A stretch of DNA of 29,577 nucleotides from an uncultured Eubacterium sp. (GTDB lineage: Bacteria; Bacillota; Clostridia; Lachnospirales; Lachnospiraceae), in assembly GCA_910586045.1 (NCBI GenBank), contig CAJUIH010000028.1, forward strand, positions 1-29,577. Direction: 5' to 3'. This document shows, piece after piece, positions 23,473 through 29,577 of this stretch (its first letter is position 1; the number at the start of each line of letters is the position of its first letter). The notes below the pieces were generated by a model. The model worked only from the letters and a program-made list of their open reading frames with translations, was not told where the DNA came from and made no database searches. The position numbers and the translations under genes were made by a program.

Positions 23473-26400
23473 TTACGAAATCACCTTAAATAATTTATCG
23501 GTCATAATCTCCAGTTTCCCATACTCCTGCATCCTGTACAGCAGCTCCCGGTCTTTCCCCTGCCCGCGCAAAATCAGCATTTGGTTAATATAGGCATACC
23601 GCCCGCCGTTTTTGATATCACTGTACGCATTGCCCGGCACACGTCTGCTTTCACAAAGCCGGTACTCTCCGTTTTCTGTCTCTTCCGTTATATAATACTC
23701 CAGTTCATCCCCTAAAAACAATAGAAATTCCCAGGTAAAAATACCGTCATACCGATCCGGCATATTCCGCGTTAAAAATTCTTCGTGTACCTGCGGCATC
23801 CGGTAATGAATCCGCATCCGGCTGTCCGGCCTTGCGTGGTATTCCACCAAAATCCGGTTGTGAAGCTGGTACCTGCCGCACAGTTCCACAGGCAGGCGTT
23901 TAAAAAAAGCAAACTTCATATTCTTTCCTATAAATTCCTCAAGCAGAATTTCCGCTCCCCTTAGCTGCGCCGCATCCAGGCTCGGACATTGTGAAAAATA
24001 CTTCAAAAGGCCGAGCCTGCAGGCCGTGCCGCGCAGCTTCCCCTCGGCATGCAGCTTTTCGGCTTCCAAAAACAGGCTTTGGGGCAATACGGTATCAGAT
24101 ACCACATACTCATGCATGCAGTAGGATCGGTACGCCTGCAAAATCAAGGCAAGCCCGTTGTGCATCCGGTAATCCTGATAGACTTCCTGTATCCCGTCCA
24201 CATATTCGGTACTGTACAAGACCTGCACAAGCAGACGTTCTTCCAATTTGTGCACATCGACCATCCCGGCCTGGCGCGCCGCCTTATAAACAGCCATCAT
24301 CCGTTTGGACGGACCCTCGTAATATTTTGCCAGGTAGGCTGTCATAGCCGGCCCGCGCGCGCCCGCAAGCAGCACCGTAATACACAGTTCCAATAAAAAC
24401 GCGTCCTCCTCTGCCTCGGTCGCTCGCAGCAGGTAGCCGAGCATCTGCGCCAGACGCTGCGGGTCAACCCCTTCATATCCGTAACTGCCGACCAGCGCAT
24501 ATGCTTTTTCGTTCCACCCGTTTTCAATCATAAGCTCAATGAGCACATTGCGCTTCTCCCGCTCCATGCCCGCAAAATCAACCAGCGCAAAATAATCCTC
24601 CAGATATTCTTCGATATGGTTCGACAGGCAGTAGCGGATCAGGCCCGGGCCGATCTGGCTTTTAAATTTCCTGCTGATTAACGGCGCGTCCATCAAAGCC
24701 TGCAGATATTCCACATCAGACGGCTGCGGCATATCCAGCCCCGTTTTTCCGTCAAGATGGTGGATCAGAAACTGCAGCTTATCCGGCGCGAATTTTAAAC
24801 AGCGGCGGATATAATGCGACGGCTTCATTAGTTTTTGTAACTGGCAGGACTCTGGGTCCACAAACCGCTGTCCCCTGTTATTTTCCAAAATAACCGCGTA
24901 GTCATTGGAAAAAAGCTGGAAATATGCGGATCCCCCTATCAGCGGCACCCGCTGTTCTTCCCGGATATGTTTTTGGATAATAATCACATAGGCAGCGCTT
25001 GGGTTCTCACAATAAAATTTATGCGTATACAAAATATCCGCAAGCGGCCCTGCCAATTCCTGCGTCAAAATCCCCTTGTCCAGCACCTCCTCATAAATCA
25101 CCGCCAGATTGTCGTCCATATGCCCTTTTAAAATTTCATCAATGGCAAACTGTTTCATCGTCTCGGTATATTTTGCGTAAATTGCAGGCTCCTGTTCCTT
25201 GTGGAGGATAATATTCACATACAAAGCCGCCTTATATTTATACGCAAGCTGGTTATTGTACTGAAAATACATCTGGATCACTTTGGGCAGCGGCTTTTGC
25301 CCATACAGATCCATCGTCAGCAAAAACGCTTCGTATAACCCGGTGATTTTTAAATTTTCCGCTATCCCCTTTGCATACCAGCAGTGGTGTTTCGGCTGGT
25401 AGCGCTGCCCCTTGATTAAATAGGCGCAGACGCCGGCTAACATATCCTCATCCGGATACTGCTCATAGCACCGGAACAAAATGCGGCAGATCACCGGATG
25501 GAAATAACGCATGTTATTGGCCAGATGCATCACCTGGTCCGCCAGATCTCTGGTAAGCACCGCCTGCCTGGATGCCCAGTTGAGCAATAGAATCTCATAT
25601 TTATCCAGTTTTGTCAATAAATAAGGCTGTTCTAAGTATACCTGTAAGGCTTCGACATACCATAACGGCGTAAACTGCCCGCGCATAACCCGTTCTTCTA
25701 TAACCCGCAGGCGGACCGAAAGCTGCGAACGCAGCACGCCGTTTAAACGCAGCGTCAAAAAAAACATCATCGGATGCGCCGCATAACGCTTGGCGATCGC
25801 CTCGATTTCCGTCAAAAGCTGGTCGACCACTACCGGCTCTTTTTCATTTTGCAGGCGCAAATAAGAATAAAACGCCCACAGCGGTTTCTTTTTATCTTTA
25901 AACTTCTGGCGAAAATCCCGCAGCAGCCATTCCGCATCCTGGCGCTGTTTATTGCGCTGCAGCGCATACGCTTTAAACAGCATATGCCAATCGTCATCCA
26001 TCCGCAGTTTTTCCAACTGCCGGATCAAATCCAGCGTCTGTTTCGTCCATTCCCCGGTTACCAGCTTCCCCAGGCGGTAATCCACATAACACTTTGTCAG
26101 CAAAAACTGGATCCGCTGGGCCTTACGATAAGTACGGTCTTTCCCGTTTTCCAGGCTGTCCGCAGATACCCAGACCTGAAATTCTTCTTTTTGCGTATCA
26201 TTTTCCAGATAAATGCTGGCAAAATTATTGCCGGCGTGCATTTTCGAAGTATCAATATAAAAATGCAGCGGATAACTGCTGCCCGCAAAATCCCGGTCGG
26301 TCAGATAGGTCTTTAACGGCACGAGAAAATCATCGCTGGAATAAATACGGACCTCCAAAAATCCCCATCCTTCTTTTTGGACATGCACTTTCTCTTCAAA

Positions 26401-27024
26401 CGGACTCCTCGCGGAAAAAAATTCGGCGCTCCGTTTTTCCAACGTGAAACGAACACGTTCTTTTTTGCCGATCCCAATTAAAAACTCTTCCATCGTACGT
26501 TCGGTAACCGAGGAATTGGTAAATCCTCCATATAATAAGGAAGCCTTATAATCTTTTTTTGCCAGTATATTCTGAAACGCCGGAGAACGAAAAAGCTGAT
26601 ATGCTTCCAGCCATTCATGCCTGGCCAGTTTTGTATAATCCGATAAATTTTTAATCCTGCCCGCGTCCGTTTCCGCATAAACCCTGGTCACCGTTACCGC
26701 GTAAGACAGCCGGTACTCTCCGCCGTTGCATACCACATATAAATCCCCGGTCGCAATATCGCCCTCCCGCATGCCGTCCGCATGGTACCGGATTTTGATT
26801 TCCGTTTCTTTCCCTTCAAACTGCGGCGTCAGACACTCCATTCTGACACTGGAAGAATAAACAATCCCCCGCATCACCATTGCATTTTTACTTGTAATCT
26901 GAAAGCTGTCGGTCACCCCTTGCCCTTCCACGGCTTCCAGCTCCAGTTTTTCTTTTGAAAATACGACCTGCGGATGTTCGTAAGGAATTACCCCTTCTGC
27001 CAGTTCTTCGATTCTCTTTCGCAC
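23473..27024 (-). CDS. DUF5717-family giant scaffold-like protein, 1183 aa
   Basis: A very large cytoplasmic protein with no signal peptide or membrane helix. The start is the GTG at 27024 with AGGTGG 4 nt upstream, giving MRKRIEELAEGV; the ATG at 27102 lies in the leader. From the N-terminus, residues about 10-120 and 175-320 look like two beta-sandwich (Ig-like) domains, about 330-1050 is helical and repeat-like (alpha-solenoid, many paired Leu/Tyr/Ala helices), and the last 120 residues are a mixed beta domain with MPDRYDGIFTWEFLLFLGDE. It heads a five-gene minus-strand run and has its own sigma-A promoter. Proteins of this design tend to be scaffolds. DUF5717 is recalled from memory; no function is known to me. 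Confidence 0.85.
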   Translation of the reverse strand: MRKRIEELAEGVIPYEHPQVVFSKEKLELEAVEGQGVTDSFQITSKNAMVMRGIVYSSSVRMECLTPQFEGKETEIKIRYHADGMREGDIATGDLYVVCNGGEYRLSYAVTVTRVYAETDAGRIKNLSDYTKLARHEWLEAYQLFRSPAFQNILAKKDYKASLLYGGFTNSSVTERTMEEFLIGIGKKERVRFTLEKRSAEFFSARSPFEEKVHVQKEGWGFLEVRIYSSDDFLVPLKTYLTDRDFAGSSYPLHFYIDTSKMHAGNNFASIYLENDTQKEEFQVWVSADSLENGKDRTYRKAQRIQFLLTKCYVDYRLGKLVTGEWTKQTLDLIRQLEKLRMDDDWHMLFKAYALQRNKQRQDAEWLLRDFRQKFKDKKKPLWAFYSYLRLQNEKEPVVVDQLLTEIEAIAKRYAAHPMMFFLTLRLNGVLRSQLSVRLRVIEERVMRGQFTPLWYVEALQVYLEQPYLLTKLDKYEILLLNWASRQAVLTRDLADQVMHLANNMRYFHPVICRILFRCYEQYPDEDMLAGVCAYLIKGQRYQPKHHCWYAKGIAENLKITGLYEAFLLTMDLYGQKPLPKVIQMYFQYNNQLAYKYKAALYVNIILHKEQEPAIYAKYTETMKQFAIDEILKGHMDDNLAVIYEEVLDKGILTQELAGPLADILYTHKFYCENPSAAYVIIIQKHIREEQRVPLIGGSAYFQLFSNDYAVILENNRGQRFVDPESCQLQKLMKPSHYIRRCLKFAPDKLQFLIHHLDGKTGLDMPQPSDVEYLQALMDAPLISRKFKSQIGPGLIRYCLSNHIEEYLEDYFALVDFAGMEREKRNVLIELMIENGWNEKAYALVGSYGYEGVDPQRLAQMLGYLLRATEAEEDAFLLELCITVLLAGARGPAMTAYLAKYYEGPSKRMMAVYKAARQAGMVDVHKLEERLLVQVLYSTEYVDGIQEVYQDYRMHNGLALILQAYRSYCMHEYVVSDTVLPQSLFLEAEKLHAEGKLRGTACRLGLLKYFSQCPSLDAAQLRGAEILLEEFIGKNMKFAFFKRLPVELCGRYQLHNRILVEYHARPDSRMRIHYRMPQVHEEFLTRNMPDRYDGIFTWEFLLFLGDELEYYITEETENGEYRLCESRRVPGNAYSDIKNGGRYAYINQMLILRGQGKDRELLYRMQEYGKLEIMTDKLFKVIS

Positions 27025-27113
27025 AACGCCACCTGCTTTACCCTTGCATTTTTTCTTAATATCGCTATAATGAACACAAGACGATACATTCTGTGTAAAC
27101 ACCTGTCTTATGA

Positions 27114-27142
27114 ATTATAAACTATTTAGGATCGTCACGCAA
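27114..27142 (-). promoter_or_regulatory. Promoter of the DUF5717/DUF5716 operon
   Basis: On the minus strand TTGCGT (27137-27142) and a perfect TATAAT (27114-27119) are 17 bp apart. The transcript would start near 27107, giving a leader of about 80 nt to the GTG at 27024. In the same divergent region, GAACT (27165-27169) and AGTTC (27173-27177) form a small palindrome beside the ribosome binding site of the opposite gene. Confidence 0.65.
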
Positions 27143-27199
27143 TATGCAGATTAGATAGGAAAAGGAACTGCAAGTTCTTAAAACAAGGAGGGATATTCC

Positions 27200-28294
27200 A
27201 TGATACAGCATAAAGACCATTTCCATGGCAGTGACCTGGAAAAAATTGAGCAGGTTTACGGCATCAAAAAAGAAGAAATCACAAGCTTCTCCGCAAATGT
27301 AAACCCGCTCGGCATCTCACCGCGGCTGCGCGAGACACTCTGCGCAAAAATCGACTGCATTACATCCTATCCCGACCGGGATTATACCGCGCTGCGCCGC
27401 TGCATTGCGGACTACGCCGGCACGGATTATAAAAACATTATTGTAGGAAACGGATCCACCGAACTGATCTCCCTGTTTATCCAGATCGAACACCCGAAAA
27501 AAGCAATGGTAATCGGGCCGACCTATTCCGAATACGAACGGGAAATCGCGCTTGGCGGCGGCACGACCCTGTACTATCCGCTGCGGGAGGAAGACGGCTT
27601 TGTGCTGGATGCGCAGGCATTTATTTCCCAATTAAAAGACGACATCGACCTGCTCGTACTGTGCAACCCAAACAATCCGACCTCTACCAGTATCACAGGC
27701 AAATCCATGCGCAGTATTCTGGACGCCTGCAAGCAGCACGGCATTTACGTTATGGTAGATGAGACCTATGTAGAATTTGCGGACAATATGGCGGAAATCA
27801 CCTCTGTGCCGCTGGCAAATTACTACAATAACCTTATCATTTTGCGCGGCACGTCCAAGTTTTTCGCGGCGCCCGGCCTGCGTCTGGGCTATGCGGTAAC
27901 CGGAAACCGGGATTTCATCAAAACGATTAATACACGTAAAAATCCATGGACAATTAACTCGCTGGCGGCGATTGCGGGGGAGATTATGTTTCGGGATCAG
28001 GAATACATTCAGAAAACAAAAGCACTGATTGCGGCAGAACGCAGACGGATGTTTGCGTTGTTTGACGCGCGGGACGATTTTTCGGTGTACGCGCCTTCCG
28101 CGAATTTTATGCTCGTTAAAATACTGCGGGCGGGGCTTTCGGCACAGGACTTGTTTGACCGCGCGATCCGCCGCGGAATGATGATCCGGGACTGCTCGAC
28201 GTTTCCGTTTTTGGATGATAAATTTATCCGTTTTTGTTTTATGGAGCCGGAGCAGAATGATGCGCTGGCGGAGTGTATTTTGGGGGAGGAGTAG
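27200..28294 (+). CDS. CobD/HisC-like PLP-dependent aminotransferase or decarboxylase
   Basis: A 364-aa fold-type I PLP enzyme, of normal length for threonine-phosphate decarboxylase (CobD) and histidinol-phosphate aminotransferase (HisC). The N-terminal HFHGSD and FSANVNPLGIS favour CobD. The cofactor residues are Asp187 in VDETYVEF and the Schiff-base Lys220 in GTSKFFAAPGLRLGY; NPNNPTS binds the cofactor ring. CobD makes the aminopropanol-phosphate arm of cobalamin, but no cobalamin gene is nearby, so the substrate is unproven. AAGGAGG precedes the ATG. It diverges from the DUF5717 operon, with 175 bp between the starts. Confidence 0.87.
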   Translation: MIQHKDHFHGSDLEKIEQVYGIKKEEITSFSANVNPLGISPRLRETLCAKIDCITSYPDRDYTALRRCIADYAGTDYKNIIVGNGSTELISLFIQIEHPKKAMVIGPTYSEYEREIALGGGTTLYYPLREEDGFVLDAQAFISQLKDDIDLLVLCNPNNPTSTSITGKSMRSILDACKQHGIYVMVDETYVEFADNMAEITSVPLANYYNNLIILRGTSKFFAAPGLRLGYAVTGNRDFIKTINTRKNPWTINSLAAIAGEIMFRDQEYIQKTKALIAAERRRMFALFDARDDFSVYAPSANFMLVKILRAGLSAQDLFDRAIRRGMMIRDCSTFPFLDDKFIRFCFMEPEQNDALAECILGEE

Positions 28295-28323
28295 TAATTT
28301 CAGAAGTAATTTCACTTTTACGG

Positions 28324-28427
28324 TGTACTATATATTCGGTGATTGAATACTGCACAATAAACCCGATAAACGGCGGGCCAGAAGCAAATGATATTGTGCT
28401 GAAATTTTACGCCGTTTATATAGTACA
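28324..28427. repeat. 104-bp palindromic element next to an IS630 transposase gene
   Basis: TGTACTATATA (28324-28334) is the exact complement of TATATAGTACA (28417-28427), and GCACAATA (28352-28359) that of TATTGTGC (28392-28399). The spacers between the outer and inner arms are both 17 nt and partly complementary, so the whole forms a symmetric 36-nt inverted repeat around a 32-nt centre. It may be a small non-autonomous element or lie at the end of the adjacent insertion sequence. No gene is seen in 28295-28465. Confidence 0.55.
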
Positions 28428-28465
28428 TTGATTTTTAAATAACTGGCTAAATCTAAGCATGAAAA

Positions 28466-29577
28466 TCATACCGTTATTTCATCCATTTTGTATTTCCAAT
28501 GATATATGACAGGATCAGCATTTATTTCCTTGAAATAAAGATAAATCCGGTCGATCAACTCCTGTTTGCTTTTGACGCGGATTCCACACAGCATCTGCTT
28601 CGTCATTTTTCCAAAAAAGCTTTCTATCATATTTAGCCATGAGCCATGTTTTGGGGTAAATACAAATTCAAAACGTCCTTCTGGCATGGAATCTAAAAAA
28701 GCTTTTGTTTCTTTTGATGTATGGGCAGAATGGTTGTCTAAAATGACCCGTATGGTGTCCTGTGCCGGATATTTTAAGTCCAGTATTTTCAAAAAACGGA
28801 TAAAGTCGGAACTCTTATGCGTGTCACTGACCAATGGGATGGCTTCCCCTGTAAGCAGGTCAATGCCTGCCAGCAAAGAAAGCGTCCCAAGACGTTTATA
28901 TTCATAATCCCGGTAAACTTCACCATTGCCCTCTGTCGGCCGCAGGTCTTCCGATGTGTTGGCAATTGCCTGAATCCCTGGTTTTTCGTCATACGAAACA
29001 GTGATTGTAATCTTATAGTCATCCGGAACTATAAGTTCGCCGTTTTCATCAAACTGCATTTCAACCTGCTTATAAACAAGGAGCACGCCATGCATTTTTG
29101 ATTCGAACTCAGGATCCCGCTTTTCGCAATAATACTTGATCTTAAACGGCTTAATGTCTGATTTTTTCAGTATCTGCTGCACAGTTGACTTGGCAACGGA
29201 GGACAGCCGGACAAATCCTGCCGCCGCTGCGTTTTTCTGTATGTGGAGGCGCAAGCTTTCAAGTGTCCACAGTTCCTGCGCATAGCCAAGATCCGCAGGA
29301 CGCCGGCAGGCAGTATCAATGACCCAGGCTATGGCATCGTCTGTGGTTTCGGCCGGACGCCCGGAACGCTGTGCATCATATAATGCAGCCTGCACACCGC
29401 CTTCTGTAAACTTTTTAATGCAGAGCTTGACGGTATTGATGTTTACATCCAAACGCTCAGCAATGGCGGCATTGGAACAGCCCTGTGCCTTGTAGATAAG
29501 CATTTTTGCGCGGTCGACAATCTGGGCTTGCAGTGTCCGGCATCTGCATAAGGATTGCAAATAATTATAATCTTCCT
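28466..29577 (-). CDS. IS630-family DDE transposase (5' end beyond the window)
   Basis: At least 369 codons are open, and the frame continues past the right edge, so the true start is not visible. The N-terminal part has a helix-turn-helix (AKMLIYKAQGCSNAAIAERL and DVNINTVKLCIKKF) for binding the terminal repeats. The DDE triad of Tc1/mariner-IS630 enzymes is clear: Asp in SYDEKPG, Asp in ILDNHSAH and Glu in WLNMIESFFGK. The C-terminus appears complete and no internal stop is present, so the enzyme may be active. IS630 elements insert at TA. Confidence 0.93.
   Translation of the reverse strand, partial: EDYNYLQSLCRCRTLQAQIVDRAKMLIYKAQGCSNAAIAERLDVNINTVKLCIKKFTEGGVQAALYDAQRSGRPAETTDDAIAWVIDTACRRPADLGYAQELWTLESLRLHIQKNAAAAGFVRLSSVAKSTVQQILKKSDIKPFKIKYYCEKRDPEFESKMHGVLLVYKQVEMQFDENGELIVPDDYKITITVSYDEKPGIQAIANTSEDLRPTEGNGEVYRDYEYKRLGTLSLLAGIDLLTGEAIPLVSDTHKSSDFIRFLKILDLKYPAQDTIRVILDNHSAHTSKETKAFLDSMPEGRFEFVFTPKHGSWLNMIESFFGKMTKQMLCGIRVKSKQELIDRIYLYFKEINADPVIYHWKYKMDEITV
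28466..29577 (-). mobile_element. IS630-family insertion sequence, partial
   Basis: The transposase gene marks an insertion sequence whose right end is outside the window. The left terminus was not resolved; it should lie between 28295 and 28465, possibly within the palindrome at 28324-28427. The element lies 3' of the CobD-like gene, which is not disrupted. Confidence 0.6.

Noticed and set aside
24049..24396. 115-aa and 118-aa plus-strand frames inside the DUF5717 gene
   Set aside because: They are antisense shadows of a continuous 1183-codon gene and show no start signals.

Overview
The window looks like a chromosomal segment of an anaerobic, low-to-mid GC Firmicute, most likely a Lachnospiraceae member. 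Grounds for this are the strong AGGAGG-type ribosome binding sites, TTG and GTG starts, a YesM/YesN-type two-component system beside a CUT1 sugar transporter, a PotR-PotABCD spermidine operon, and a DUF5717/DUF5716 gene cluster, a family pair I know mainly from Lachnospiraceae. The genus cannot be fixed from the sequence alone.

Layout. (1) 1-2000: a hairpin-rich left edge, a small XRE regulator plus membrane protein pair on the minus strand, tRNA-Thr(CGU) with its own promoter and terminator, an unrecognised 145-aa protein, and two copies of a GC-rich dispersed inverted-repeat element. The first copy has near-perfect 32-nt terminal inverted repeats starting GTAA and an 8-bp flanking direct repeat. 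(2) 1988-6447: a polyamine uptake operon, XRE-cupin regulator then potA, potB, potC and potD, with overlapping or nearly abutting genes. (3) 6540-7085: a TIGR04076-type protein fused to a degenerate HMA (heavy-metal-associated) domain. (4) 7082-16559: a glycan utilisation locus. On the minus strand are a sugar-binding lipoprotein, two CUT1 permeases, a YicI-type GH31 alpha-xylosidase and a DUF624/YesL membrane protein. A YesM/YesN-like sensor kinase and AraC-type response regulator diverge on the plus strand. A 235-nt nested hairpin separates the transporter genes from the glycosidase. No ATPase for this transporter is present, so it probably uses a shared MsmX-type ATPase. (5) 16611-19671: a propionate-type CoA-transferase and a soluble chemoreceptor with a C-terminal zinc-binding CZB domain. 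(6) 19767-27024, minus strand: a five-gene run. It encodes a 1183-aa beta-sandwich/alpha-solenoid protein (DUF5717), a divergent Hsp70/actin-fold protein (DUF5716), a TPR protein, a two-TM coiled-coil protein and, after 48 bp, a CsoR/InrS-type metal sensor. (7) 27200-end: a divergent CobD/HisC-like PLP enzyme without cobalamin genes, a 104-bp palindromic repeat, and an IS630-family transposase running off the right edge.

The best candidate for an undescribed system is region 6. Four tightly packed genes combine an Hsp70-like fold with worn nucleotide-binding motifs, a giant cytoplasmic scaffold, a TPR adaptor and a membrane-anchored coiled coil, and none has a function I can name. The second point of interest is the family of GC-rich dispersed hairpin elements (about 898-1092, 1831-1948, 10123-10442), which share modules in different arrangements. 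Database family names are from memory; no search was run.
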